In this document: positions 46,311 to 58,471 of the stretch, piece by piece
Layout: every line of letters begins with the position of its first letter
Position numbering within the stretch: position 1 is the stretch's first letter
Assembly (NCBI GenBank): GCA_022592435.1
Contig: JABYQS010000020.1
Location: forward strand, 298,848-362,847
Length of the DNA: 64,000 nt
DNA from: Cerioporus squamosus
Taxonomy: Eukaryota > Basidiomycota > Agaricomycetes > Polyporales > Polyporaceae
Direction of reading: 5' to 3'
Program-made: the position numbers and the translations under genes
The notes under the pieces: generated by a model
What the model was told of the DNA's origin: nothing
The model's input: only the letters and a program-made list of their open reading frames with translations
The model's database searches: none

Positions 46311-47047
46311 GTCGACGGCGTCGTTGGAGTGTGAGAGGAAGACGAGGTATAGACGAGGTGCAGTGGAGAGTAAGTACGAGAACAACGCGGACGCCTGCGG
46401 TCGCGGAGGCGGAGCTGCGCCTCGCCACTGTCCCACGGTCCGCGCGAGTGCCGGGCGGTTGTCTCCGTCGGCTTGCGTCCAATACATACATCGTCGTTAA
46501 CCGCATGATCCCTCCATGTCTCTCTCTTGCAACAGTTTTGTGCCATTCATACGTGATACTCGCAAGAGTTGTATGACGAAGGTCCTCCTATGTCGCGAGA
46601 CGGGAGTGAAGATATGGTATGTCACCGGTGTTCCACGCTTCATGACTGCTACCACCTCACGACACTCTCGCCCGAACGAGCTTCGCTGGTCATCTGCCCC
46701 TCTAACAAGACATAACATCGCGTGCAGAACGGTGCCCTAATGCATGACGCGGTGTACGTCTTGCAGTAGCAGAGAGAGGGAAGAATGGATCGAGGTGCGT
46801 GCAAGTCTAGGTCACTTGTGCTATGGGCCCGATCCCAATGCCGGATACCCATCTTGGTATCCGCTGACGGGCTACCAGTGTGGAGGCCCTGCTGGGCTTC
46901 CATAGAGCAAAACGAGAAGCCGGTACGAGACTGTCTCGCTCCTTACTTCCTTTCGCCCCCACCTCTTCACCCTTGCACGCCCCTAGTTCGCTCATCCTCT
47001 ACTTGAGTTTGTCTACTGCTGCGCAGTCTTCGTACAATCTGTCGAAC
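46311..47047. other. Divergent intergenic region
   Basis: It lies between the start of the syntaxin gene (minus) and the start of the acidic Ser-rich protein gene (plus), so it holds both promoters. No further exon is supported. Confidence 0.4.
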
Positions 47048-48762
47048 ATGACCGACTACTTCTCCCTTCCTCTTATGAACGTTTATATCTTCGACCCCAG
47101 TACCGGAAAACTCTCTACCCAGCATATGCATCTCCCCGCCTCTTCTGACTCCGCCAGGCCCGCTCTGGTCTATACCCCCGGCACTCCTGATCCCCAGACG
47201 CCAGAGCTAGTCCTCGTTGGTCGCGGAAGAGCCGTCTACTTCCTTCAGACTCCGACGGAGGAGACGGTTCCGGGGCAGGCCTCCGCCCGCAAACGCGCCG
47301 TGCGCAAGGCCAAGAAGAGGGTTCAGGAACTGGAACGGATGGCTGAGCAGCTCGAGCAGGCCCTCCTGGACGACTCAGCCCCTGATGTGGAGCAGTGAGT
47401 GTAGTTGCGTTGTCCTATCGGCTTGGCTGACATGTTGTCCGTGGCAGCCACGACGAAGAGTTGGACGGAGACCGCTCCTTCTGCGGTGATGCGTCTTTCG
47501 ACTCGGACGCTGGTGAGAGCTTCAGCGACGACGATTCTTACGACTCCGATACTTCCTACGCCTCCGATGAAGCCGACAGCGACAGCGACGCGGAGAGCAT
47601 CATTATCACGTGGGAGTCGGAAACTTCGATGTCCTCCGCCTCTTCGTGCAGTTCACTCTCGTCCTCAAGCTCATGGTCCTCTGATGACGCCGTCTCCTCG
47701 ATTCCTCCGACGCTTCCCTCGGGATTCAGTCTGGAGGATCTGGCCGCCGATGACCTCCCCAACTGGGAACCCATCGAGTCCTCTACCGACCCCTGCCCTA
47801 CGACCTCGATCTCCCAAGACGTCGCGGAGCAGAGGGAAGAACTCGCCGCAACAGCGCCTGCTAGCATCGCAGCTGATTCTGTTCCGCCAGCCAGTAAGCA
47901 CGCAGACGACGTCGTTTGTGAAGTCTTGCGGTCGAGTGCGTCTTCTAGCAACCTGGCGGAATATGTGGCCGGAGGCGAGGACGAGGAAAGTTGGGAGGTA
48001 GAGCTCTTCGGCGAGACCGTGGACGCACCTGAGGTGCCCAAAGCTCTCCGCGCCAATGGAGAGGGCAGCGTCGTTCGCCCCGACCGCAAGTTGTCTCGCC
48101 TCCCCAATCAGATACAGCGCACCGTAATCAAGACTCTGGACTGCGCGCCGCCTATCATGCCGTTGCGCTGCGATATGTACGTCATTTCTGCTCACATGCG
48201 TGTGCTGATTTAAGTCGTTCGTCTTAGTATCTTCGGGAATGTGGTCTTTCCGTCCCTCGTCGAGACCTCAATGCCGCGCCCGCTCGACGCGACAGCGTCC
48301 ATCAGCAGCGCAGAAACGCCGCGGAAGAAGCGCAAGGCCGACGATGACGAACGCCTCTGCAAGAAAGCCAAACATGTTCACACCGTCGTCTCACCTGCGC
48401 CTGCCGTGTCCCTCGGCGGAGCAGCCCCTGTCGTGCGTGGCTTCCATCTCAACTCAACGCTTCCGGCAAAGCGTGGGCATCAGCTGCCTACTCCTGCTCC
48501 TGCTCTTCTCCCATCCCTCGTACGATCCTCGCACCCTCGTCTTCCCGGCTCAGCCAAGCGACGCGTACCAGTGCAGATTCACAAGCGCAAGCGCCACAGT
48601 GGCGACGGCAGAACGGACTCGGCCTCTGACAGCGAAGAGGAGATACCGCTCGCGCGCTTGCTCACAAGTCCTGCGAAGAAGTTGCGGACCACGGTTCCCG
48701 CTGCAATGGCCAGAGCAGTAGCATTTGCCAATTCTGCCGCCCCGGCACCGAACGCCTTCTGA
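47048..48762 (+). CDS. Acidic Ser-rich, NLS-containing protein of unknown function
   Basis: Three exons (47048-47394, 47448-48176, 48228-48762); 536 residues. The N-terminal ~75 residues look folded (MTDYFSLPLMNVYIFDPSTG and LVLVGRGRAVYFLQ). A short basic coiled coil follows (KRAVRKAKKRVQELERMAEQ), then a long Asp/Ser-rich acidic region. The C-terminal part is basic, with bipartite-type nuclear signals (PRKKRKADDDERLCKKAK and KRRVPVQIHKRKR). No known domain is recognised. Acidic and basic blocks with NLSs suggest a nuclear or chromatin role, but this is inference. Confidence 0.78.
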
Positions 48763-49664
48763 GGTCTCCAGCAGACCTGGCGCGTGGGCGAGCATGTGAA
48801 GCTGTTGCAGGGCGGCGAGCGTGTGGTGACCAGGGGTCCCGCATCTGTTTGCGAGGTATACTGGAGGGTTGCAGTTTGAACGGAATGGTTTCGAGCGATG
48901 GTTGGTAGGATAGGACATGGACATGGATATCGCACTTGCGGTTTCCGTCTCTGAATGCGCTTTCATGTTCTGCTTTTGCTTTCGATAGGACATCGTACCT
49001 TGCTATATTTAATCATATCCCGGGGCCCAGGTGGACAAGCTTCAGCTCTTACATATCATAGCAAGACGAGGATAGCGCCATTGTCATCATGGAACCATAG
49101 AACGAAGGGGTGAGGAAGTGGGCACAGTCGAGGTTGGAGGAAGTTGAGAGAGTGGTCAGTCGTCCTATGTGCCTGTCATCGCCAGAGCTGTACTGACGAT
49201 TCTCGCTTGAAGGACGTTTTGGGTCTAACTTTAATATCTGATATAGTAGCGTCACGACCACTGGCACCCGGATATGTGAGTACAATCTCTTGCGTTCTGC
49301 GGTTTCGGACATGGCTGACATGCTACCGGGTGGCAGGCGAGACAGCCGTGCAAAAGAGCATGACCCAGTGGAACCATGATAGCATACCTGCGATGGAACA
49401 CATCAGATGTAGAGTTGCATGGAGGCTAAGCTCGACGTTATTTCCCTTGTTACTGGCCGCGGTATCACTAAACGGTCGATTGATGGCGCTGACGATCTTG
49501 AAGTCCAAAAGTGTAACGTTGACTGTCGAAACCTGGTTCTGATGTAACACGCAATACTGAACGGCTAGCAGCAACAGCGTATCAGTACTATGGCCTTTGT
49601 AGACACACGTCGACGCTGGGCAAGCTGTCATTGACATACGGGGGAAAATGATTGGACAAAGATA
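48763..49664. other. Intergenic, no gene seen
   Basis: Only short discontinuous frames are present. The segment lies between the 3' end of the acidic protein gene and the 3' end of tRNA-Asp. Confidence 0.4.
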
Positions 49665-49755
49665 CTCTCTGTCGGGGAGTCGAACCCCGCTTTCGCGCGG
49701 ACTTGGCAAATCGCCTTGTGACAGGCGCGTGTACTAACCGATATACTAACAGAGA
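49665..49755 (-). tRNA. tRNA-Asp (anticodon GTC) with a 19-nt intron
   Basis: On the minus strand the acceptor halves TCTCTGT and ACAGAGA pair over all seven positions, with discriminator G at 49665. The D arm contains GGTTAGTAC, and the T arm is CGGGG-TTCGACT-CCCCG. The anticodon loop reads CTGTCA, then a 19-nt insert (49700-49718) at the standard position 37/38, then C and the 3' stem GCGCG, which pairs with CGCGC. The anticodon GTC (49720-49722) specifies Asp. The gene lies 140 bp downstream of the EH4 stop codon on the same strand. Confidence 0.93.
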
Positions 49756-49895
49756 CATGATGGTTACAGCATACGCAAGAATCTGTCATCCTGAGAAAGA
49801 AACTTTTCTGCTGTGTACTCGTACACGAAAAGGATTCAGACAAGTTGGGTCCAAAACTCATAGAAACCGTCCGGGGTCGGCTACGTAGCTGAAAG

Positions 49896-51585
49896 TTACG
49901 CTGTGTGTGCTCGGAATCTCGGCTTCGAATACCCGCTCCTACCTGGAACCACCCCGAACGCCGGCCCACCTCTTCCAAACATCTTGCGAAGGTCGTGTGC
50001 GAGCCTGTGGGGCACCTCGTGCGCGGCGAAATGCCCGCCTTGGTCGTGCTCGCGCTGATATACAACGTTGCCCAGCGAGCGCGTCCACCTGCGCGAGGAA
50101 ACGAGGAGTCAGATACAAGTGTGCGGCGAACACGGAGCGGCACGCACGATCTGGGTAGCCGGACGATCTCGCCCGGGAAGAAGGACACGCCTGTTGGGAT
50201 AGGAATCCACCGGGTGCCGTGGAAGAAGTCGCGTGTGCCGCCGTGGGACAGCTCGTGGTATATCCGGAGAGAGGCGGCGGGGCCGGCGCGGGAGAACCAG
50301 TATATCGAGACCCATTCTAGTACTGGTGGATGGGCTCAAATCAGACAGGACCTGGAGGGGCACAGAAGAGGCCCGGCTTACCTTCGTCGTCCGTCCAGGG
50401 GTAGTTGTCTGACCATGCGACGAGCTTCTCGTATATCCATGCGAGCAGGCCGACAGGCGAGTCCGCTAGGGAGTAACCTAGGGTCTGTGCGCGTGTTGAC
50501 TGCTCGTTCATGTAGCCGCACCCCACGGTGAGGTATTTCTTCGAGACCGTGTAGGCTTCCCTGGCGTCTTTGTCAAAGGGGGAGAGGAGTATGCGTGGGA
50601 TGAGGCTTGGGTGGGCGAGGATGGTGGACAGCTTGGGTTTTGTTCTGAGTCCGTCTGTTCATAAGCGGGCAAGCTGTGATACTGACACTGCAACATACAT
50701 AGGGCAATTTGTGTGCCAGGCTTTGACATGACGGCCGCCGTACATGTTCGCTGTCCGGATGCCAAGCTAAGGTGGCTGTTCGGCGACTTACGAAGAGTGT
50801 AGTACATCGAGAGATGACTCACGACATGCCCCCAATCTCCTCCCTGGTATACTGCGACCCCACAGATGATCAGCGAGATGACACAGCGAAGATACTACTC
50901 CGGCTCACCATATTCTTCATATCCCAGCGAGATCATCAGCTTGTTGAAGACCTAGACAAACGAACCGATGTCAACCACAGCGACGCGACTGATACAATCC
51001 CACCGCGGTACACACCTCTGCGTATTGAGCGGCGCCGAAGCCTGGCTTTGTCGGTGCTTCCGAGAACGCGTACCCGGGAAGGCTGACGGCTACGACGTGG
51101 AAGCTGGGATGATCGGCAGATTCGTCCGTGAGCAGCGGTAGAAGCTTGCGCACTTCGAGGAAGTGCCCGGGCCCTGCCATGGAATCATGCATGTCAGCCG
51201 GCTCGCCCTGCTCTCCTCGCCAAAGCTCGTCGTGGGACTCACATCCGTGGACGAAGAGCAGCGGGATGGCGTCGAGGACGCTGCTGCGCTGGTGCACGTA
51301 GTGGATGTTGAGAGTGCCGAAGTCGTCGACGGGGATGTCGCGCGTGTACATGGGCAGCTTGTTGATCTCCGCCTCGCATGCGCGCCAGTCGAACCCGTCC
51401 GCCCAACGGGCGACGAGTCGCTTGATGCGGGAGAGCGGCACGCCGTAGTCCCATTGAGACTCTGGGCCGAGCTCGAGCTCGTCTGGGAGGCGGGCGAGGG
51501 CGAGCTTGCGCCGGAGGAGGTCGAGGTCGGCGTCGGGGACGTGGAGCGTGAATGGGTCTTCCTTCACAGGATAGTCGAAGCTCAT
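49896..51585 (-). CDS. Microsomal-type epoxide hydrolase, paralogue EH4
   Basis: Eight exons on the minus strand (51585-51243, 51173-51016, 50951-50909, 50851-50823, 50766-50699, 50644-50382, 50322-50148, 50088-49896); 423 residues. The oxyanion motif HGWPG is rebuilt across intron 1. Nucleophile Asp187 lies in GGDWG and base His379 in QGGHFAAHEVP. It has the same mini-exons of 43, 29 and 68 nt as EH1 and EH3. Unlike them it ends in a C-terminal extension (SKPRFRAHTA) after the usual final GY. It lies on the opposite strand to EH1, EH2 and EH3, so the family has been shuffled by inversion or duplicative transposition. It is likely active. Confidence 0.9.
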
Positions 51586-52635
51586 GGTGTCGTTGCAGGG
51601 GGCGGACGTGAAGCTGGCAGACTAGAGAGCGCAGACGATATATACTTGAACGGCTCAAGCAAGCTCAAGGCGGAAACTCTGGCCTCTCCGTGCACGGTCG
51701 GGCGGGAGGTTATATACGTATTCCGAATGCGCTGGCTGCCAGGAGCCGAGTTCGCGTGAGCCATCCGCGATGTGTGGCCATGACTCGTGTGCTCTGAGCT
51801 CACTGCCCAGCTCGCGCAATCGCGCAGCGCTCGGAGGACGTGGACCCAGATCGCAAGCCGCGCCGACGCCAGCTAAGTATGCACAACACAGGTGCTGGGA
51901 ATGCCACATGCCACAATGCGGTGTCCTAGGAGAGGAGAGCCCCTGCACTCAGACGTGAGACATGAACGCGACGTACGGGGAGGCGTAGTTGCCTTTATGG
52001 TCGCGGGAACATGCGCGGTCGCCTTCAAATTCGGGGCGCGCAGCGTATGAATGCGCATCCAGGAGAAGGCGCGCGACTGCTTCTGCTGGACATACGCGGT
52101 GCTGTATATGGGACGTAGCAGCGTTCATGCGCACCACGCGAACGCAGCATGCGTCACCCGAGAGGACGATATCGACGTGTGCGTCCGACAGAACCGGGAT
52201 CGGGGCCTCTCCTCGCAGAACACTTCGGTACCCACGAGCGGAGCGGCCTGGGATGAAACGCACGAAATAAGCAGGTTGCAATGACGTGCTACTCGGTGGG
52301 TGCGGGTTTGGCACTCGAGTGTCCAGCGGGCGACGGATTACATAGCCTCTCAATAGGAGGGATTGGGACTTATGCTGCGCAAGCTGTTTCCGGAATGCGG
52401 CCCGTAACGAATCTTGCTACAACTCGAGCAGACGTATGGCCTGTATGCGAGAGCTTGTAGCAGTTCGAGGCACCATCTCGTGGAGGATGGGGAGCCCGAT
52501 AGATAGGAGTACTCACCGCCAGCCATCGCCCGCCACGGACTCGCGTCGCACGCCGCGGGGCGCGCGCATGTGCACCGGGCAGCAGCACAGAGATATGATT
52601 AGTGGTGTGTACCGTAGGGCTTGTAGACAAGGAGA
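51586..52635. other. Intergenic, no gene seen
   Basis: Upstream of EH4 and downstream of the mitochondrial protein gene, both on the minus strand. No exon with good splice partners is found. Confidence 0.4.
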
Positions 52636-53803
52636 TTACTGCGACGCTAACCAAGCCTCGTACCCGCTGGCGGCCATCCACTCGTCGAGCCACGCGTGCT
52701 CGATTCCGTGGGACGTGAGGTCTTCCTGGAGCTTGTGGAGCGTGTTGGCGAGCCAGATCTTTTCGCGCTTCTCATCCATGTGCGTGCTGGGGATCGTCAT
52801 GGACATGTATGCGGGGTTCTTGCTGGCAAGGAGGGTCTGGAGGGAGGGCACGAGGGAGCGGGCGACGGTGAGGGACTCGTCGGATGCGTGCTGGAAGAGG
52901 GCGCGGAGGAGGAATGCGGTACAGAGGAGGTCGGAGGAGACGGGAGGGAGGCCGTAAACGCTGAAGAGGGAGGTGAATGTGAGGACCTCTTGTGGGGTGC
53001 CGAGGACGAGGAGGCTCTGGAGGATGATGCGGGCGGCGGGGAGGGTGAGGTCAAGCCCGTATTTTGGACGGTCGCCGAAGACCTTGAGGGCTAGTTGTGG
53101 ACAGCGCAGCTTCTGGACGCGGCCTGCAGGAATGGGTTAGTGGGAGAGACGATGGGATGGGACAAGCGCGCTCGAAGAGGACGCATGTGCGCGAGGTGGC
53201 GAAGGATATGGCGAGGAAGAGGACGCGGTGGGACTTACGTGCAAGATGCTCGTCTGTTTTGCTCTTGATAGGACGCTTTGCATCCCTCCACTTGGGCAGT
53301 AGCTCGATGGCGCGCTCTAGTCGTTCTGGGGTGTCTGAGACGTCGAAGAGGTGTTCCCAGATGGAGTCGCGCGGGACGCGTGCTTCAGTCTTCTCGACAA
53401 GATAGGCGTGAAGAAACTGATAGAGGTCTTCAAAACGGGCGACGGGATCGAATTGAGCGGGAGCAGGGACGGAGGGGTTCTTGGGAGGAAGGTCGGTAGG
53501 ACGGTGCGCAGGAGGCTTGGTGGCAGGAGGGGTTGGGGCAGAGCTGTCCTCAGCAAAGAGGTCGCCGGAGTCGTCTTCAGACTGGCCAAAGAGGTCGTCG
53601 GACTGGGAGGCAGCATGGGAGGGCTTCTTCTTGAGCACTGCAGGACGGTTGAGTGTGCGTGTCACGTTATGTGGACGGGGCAGCTCACCTATGGGAGACG
53701 AGTGGATGGCGCGTGCGTGCCAGGCAGACCTGCACGGGCGAGCGACATGGCGGAGGGCGGCTGGGCGGAGGGCGCGCTGGACGGCAGCAAAGACGGTGGC
53801 CAT
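52636..53803 (-). CDS. Predicted mitochondrial protein with helical-repeat-like C-terminal half, unknown function
   Basis: Three exons on the minus strand (53803-53689, 53637-53239, 53123-52636); 333 residues. The N-terminus is Arg/Ala-rich with no acidic residue for about 35 positions (MATVFAAVQRALRPAALRHV), a clear mitochondrial presequence. An acidic, Pro-rich linker follows, then an all-helical region (FEDLYQFLHAYLVEKTEARV, PERLERAIELLPKWRDAKRP, LPAARIILQSLLVLGTPQEV) reminiscent of PPR-like proteins of the mitochondrial ribosome or RNA metabolism. No defining motif is recognised. It is divergent from EH3 with 337 bp between start codons. Confidence 0.8.
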
Positions 53804-54140
53804 CGTCGACGACAGCGAGCGACCTCTCCTCCCCGTCCGCCAACTCTTTCTCAGGCGCCCATGTGCAGCCACAGCCATAACAGAGCCAAACACGTGTTCT
53901 GTACTTGCCCAGCGTTCTGCGTACTCGTGCTGGGTAGGACTGCGCCATCTGAGACGTCCTGAGATCAGCTCTGTATCAGCTACTCGCTCTCTTCCGTCAA
54001 TGATTAATGATTAGCGTGGCTCTCACACGGACTTAGCTAACCTCCGCGGTTTCCCGGCCCAACCGCGTGAGTCGCTCGCGGCTCGTCCAGTACAAGTACC
54101 AGCCCAAATCCTCGCATCGACTACCCCTCCCGCACTCGCT
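53804..54140. promoter_or_regulatory. 337-bp shared divergent promoter region
   Basis: The start codons of the mitochondrial protein (minus) and EH3 (plus) face away from each other across this interval. No TATA-like box is obvious. Its promoter role is inferred from position only. Confidence 0.45.
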
Positions 54141-55742
54141 ATGTCTTCTCCTCAGCCTTTCAACCTCTCCGTCTCGGACGCTGACCTCGACCTCCTCCAC
54201 AAAAAGCTCGACCTCGCCCGCCTCCCAGATGAACTCGACGGCGCCGGCTCCGACTATGGTGTCCCTCTCGCCGACGTCAAGCGCCTTGTCGCCCGCTGGA
54301 AGGATGGCTTCGACTGGCGCAAGGCCGAGGCAGACATCAACAAGCTCGACATGTACACGCGCGACATCGAAGTTGACGGTTTCGACAAGCTCAACATTCA
54401 TTATGTCCACCAGAAGAGCGAGGTCGCCAACGCCATTCCTCTGCTCTTCGTCCATGGTTGTACGCGCGCATGTTTCCTCGTGCCGCCATACGATAGCTCA
54501 CGCATCCACTTGGTATCAGGGCCGGGTCACTTTCTCGAAGTCCGCAGATTGCTCCCTTACTTGACTTCCACCTCGCCGGACCATCCCAGCTTCCACGTCG
54601 TGGCGCCCAGTCTCCCGGGCTTCGGCTTCTCCGAGGCGCCTCACAAGCCTGGCTTTGCAGGCTACCAGTACGCTGAGGTTAGCCTCCGTCATGGCTAAAC
54701 TCCACACGGCCCTGACGTCGTCTTCAGGTCGTACACAAACTCATGCTCTCCCTTGGCTACAATGAATATGGTGGGTTTACTTACCTCCGGTCACAGGCGT
54801 TCCGCCGACTGACCACCCGTGCAGTGTACCAAGGCGGAGACTTCGGCCACACGGTATGCTTACCTGGCTGCATTGAACGTTTGCATGACTGGTATTCACA
54901 GACGTCGTAGATCGGCGTTTTCGTCGTCAACAAGTACGGCAATACGCATGTCAAGGCATGGCACTCCAACATGCCTATGTACGTGCCGCTCTTGCTTCCG
55001 CGCAGGTCCTCAAACTCACCCCGTCCCTAGATACCGCATCCCGACGTTCTTCTCGAACCCGCTCCTCTTCCTCGAACTGCTCACCATGCCGTTCAACAAG
55101 TACATCCGCGACAAGGTCCAGAACTCGCTCCGTATACGCAAAAAGGAGTTCGGGTACTTCATGGTTCAGGCGACGAAGCCGCAGACGATCGGCTACTCTT
55201 TCGCCGACTCCCCAGTTGGGCTCCTGGCGTGGATATACGAGAAGCTCGTGGCAGCGTCTGACAATTACCCATGGACTAACGACGAAGGTGCGCGTTGGAT
55301 TAACACATGAATTGATGGGACAGGTGCTGATACCTTTTTGTGAAGTGCTGGAGTGGATATCGATCTATTGGCATGCGCGTGCGGGCCCTGCTGCCTCGGC
55401 GCGCATATACTACGAGCTGACGCGCGGGAACGAGACGTCGGACATGTTCGAGGGCACGACGTGGACCTCTGTCCCGCTCGGTGTGGCGCACTTCTCCGGG
55501 GAGCCTATCTCGCTTCCGAAGTCGTACGTAGCCTATCCCGCCGCTCATCCTGTGCGCTCGCTAACCCGCGCTGCCATAGATGGGCGCATATGCTTGGGAA
55601 GGTGGTGCAGGAGAGCTTCCACGAGAAGGGCGGCCATTTCGCTGCGTTCGAAGCTCCGGAGGCTCTCGCTGGGGATTTGAGGAAGATGTTTGGGCGGGGT
55701 GGGCCGGCGTTTGGGGTCGTGCCGGGTAAGGATGGGTATTAG
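54141..55742 (+). CDS. Microsomal-type epoxide hydrolase, paralogue EH3
   Basis: Eight exons (54141-54459, 54520-54677, 54728-54770, 54825-54853, 54911-54978, 55031-55287, 55346-55523, 55580-55742); 404 residues. The HGWPG oxyanion motif is rebuilt across intron 1. Nucleophile Asp179 lies in GGDFG (Phe instead of the usual Trp after Asp), and base His370 in [11 protein letters not shown]. Exon lengths match EH1 except exon 1 (-6 nt) and exon 7 (+3 nt). The start codon gives [20 protein letters not shown], aligned with the other paralogues. It is predicted to be soluble and active. Confidence 0.9.
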
Positions 55743-56559
55743 TCGTTCGTTCTTGCTTTGCGTTCCTCATCTTGTGCTATTCCTCGTTTGTTCGTTGGGT
55801 CCTGAATTGCGGATACAGATGTGCGCTTGCGATACTTGCGGCTCGCCTATGTTGAGCGCCATTGCGCTCTTTCGAGTCTACGTACACTGAAGCACGACGA
55901 TGTCACATGGGGACCCCACTGAAGTGCCACGGCTGTCGTATTCAGTTCGTTCAGACCGACGGCCTCTGTGCAACGTACTTATATTCACCGCTCGCGTAAA
56001 CGCCCCGCCGGGTCAAGCTCCATCATGTTACCGGGCGAGCCGTGCGTCTTGCATTCCCAGCATATATGCCCCACAGCGGGTCGCACGCACGTCGCAGCCA
56101 GACTGCTCGCTGCTGTCTGTCCATTGCCCCTCGCGACCCGCCTGCCTCCGCAGTACGAAGCTACCGACCGCAGCATTTCAAGATAGCAACTTCGCGCAAC
56201 GAGGAGCTGTTCGCTCGGGAGATCGGAAGTTATAGACTCGGTGTTGGGTATTCTCGGAAGGTGACTTTCCTTAATTCGTGGGCCAAGCGACGTGCTGCGC
56301 AGCTGCGGGACCGGTACCGGAGGAGAGGGCGGGAGCTGCGGAGCGCTGTGTCGGACGTAGGGCGGCGGTAGAGTGACCCGCCGAGCGACGGTCGCGGCGA
56401 TGTGTGCGTGCAGTCGAGTTCTGACCTGCATTTGCCTCTAGACCAGCAGCTCGACGGGACCAGAGGGCCGATTGACCGATCAGGCAAGCATACCTCCCGA
56501 ACGGACGACTTGGGCACTCGCTCGATCGCGAAAATTGAAGCGTCGTGCTCACCATCGCG
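55743..56559. other. Intergenic, no gene seen
   Basis: Lies between the EH3 stop and the thioesterase start on the same strand. Frames here are short and lack splice partners. The last ~150 bases are the probable thioesterase promoter and leader. Confidence 0.4.
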
Positions 56560-57609
56560 ATGTCTGCTGCCCGCCCGAGACCAGCCATCGACCGCCTCCG
56601 GGCCTTCCCGGGAGCCCCTGCGCCCAACGACGACCCCAGCAGCGTCGAGAGTAACCTCGCGGCGGACGAGGTGAGGCTGTGCCAGAACGTGCTTGCGTAC
56701 CACATCGCGCACCATCCGGACAGCAGGGTCTTCGGCCACGAGCAGGCCAGCGGGCTCAAGCTGACAGAGGTCACCGTGCGTCCGAGAGGTGCGGCGAGCG
56801 GGAAGGGCAAGGAGGGCCGGGCACCTCGTCCGGATGATTTCGAGGCGGTGACGGTCTGCGAGCTGACTGTGCAGGAGGGTGAGGATATCCGAATCGTATT
56901 GCATCCGGACGGACGCTGATGCAGGTCGTTGTCGTGTCGTGTTCTCTCAGGGATGCTCAACGTGCATGGGACGATGGCCGGCCCGTGCGCGATGCTCGTT
57001 ATCGATCTGTGAGTCCCCATTGCAAGTCTTCCCGACGTTGACACCGGCTGGGGGGAGAAGTCGAAGGACGCAGCAGTGCTGACCTTCCTTCTGGTGCGCG
57101 CGTAGGGCGACCTTTGCGCCGCTGTTCGCCTTGTCGGCCCTCACTGGCGTCGATGCCTCGGGCTTCTCGACGTCGATGAACATCGTCTGGCACGCGCCGG
57201 CTGTGTCGTGAGTGTTCTTACCTGTCCAGCACGAGCTCGAGGTGGGAGAGGTGGCGCTGACCCGCCTTGTACTGCGTTTAGCGGCATGACCCTCCGCTTC
57301 GTGGGTACCACTCTCTCGTTCAAGGGAAGGATGGCGTCCGCACGCTGCGAGGTATGTCCGCTTGCTGCTATACATTATCGTCCCATGCGAACAGCGCTGA
57401 TGACGTCGTTCTCGCACTTGCCGCCCTTCGGAATCCGGCGGGGTTATCACACACCATCTCCTTTCGTCTTCGCTGGTCTCGTCTATCTTCTTGCCACTTG
57501 CTAGGTCTACGATAAGGAAAGGGGGACGCTCATCATCTCCGCAACGCATGTCATCGCGCCTGTACCAGGCTTGCCCGTAGCCGGTGGAGCCGCAGCCGCG
57601 AAGTTGTAG
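56560..57609 (+). CDS. Hotdog-fold acyl-CoA thioesterase-like protein
   Basis: Five exons (56560-56878, 56951-57008, 57106-57207, 57282-57351, 57505-57609); 217 residues. The core has the hotdog signature around the central helix (MLNVHGTMAGPCAMLVIDL). The strands SMNIVWHAPAV, MTLRFVGTTLSFKGRMASAR and GTLIISATHV follow, matching the PaaI/4HBT superfamily order. The N-terminal ~60 residues form an extension before the fold. The likely role is hydrolysis of an acyl-CoA thioester; the substrate is unknown. The start ATG at 56560 begins MSAARPRPAIDRLRAFPG. Confidence 0.85.
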
Positions 57610-58471
57610 GCTTCTCAGCCTCTCAACGCTGCGGCCGTTTCGTCGGGCTTCGGGATGCGGGAGCAATACACCCAGCCTCTGAAGCCGTACCTATCTACTT
57701 ACTGTACTTCCAGCATGGTTGTTATCAGATACAGCTCTTCTCAGAACGATAGGCCCTTTTACGTTTTTATTGATATTGCCGCAAAAGCGGAGTACTGAAG
57801 GCGATCACGCCGTGGAACATCCCGAAATCAAGCGTCTACGGAGTCAACAACGCTGCGATATACGTGGGTCATCGGAGACTCCATGGAGCCTGAAAAACCG
57901 ATTGCCGCTACCAACCGACGTGATGTACATTTTCTCGGAGGGGCCTAACGTTATGAGAACAGCTGTAATAGGCATGCAGTGCATGACGTGTGGCTGGGTT
58001 TCCGTGCCTGGTCATTGTATCTATCTATCTACCGCGAACTCAATCAGACAGGTATCCTTGAGCTGCGGTGCCGAAGGGAACGTACAAGGCATTATGTTAT
58101 GCGGGGCATCACAAGACACTCGCTCGGTGTGCATGGTCGCGCGACCGTTGCGGCGCTGCGACGAGGGATGGGTAGTTGGGAATCCATGTAACGAGGGAAT
58201 ACAATTATAACACAGTGAGTATACCACAAATAGACCTAAGTATGGGAATGCGTCAGTAGCGATTGGATGTCCGTGGTTGTGGGGTGAGCTAGCATGCGAG
58301 GTGAGTGGCGGACGGACGGACAGGTAATGGGTGGGGAATTGCCGAAGGCATAGATATGGTGGGAGGAAGGTTCAAGGATGACACAGCGACGGGGGCAGAG
58401 CACGGATGCGAATAATGATACAACATGCAGGGATAGCGCTGTGGATAGGATTGTGGACGGGGACCAGCGGA
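57610..58471. other. Intergenic between converging genes
   Basis: Holds the 3' ends of the thioesterase gene (plus) and the Stealth gene (minus). No supported exon. Confidence 0.4.
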
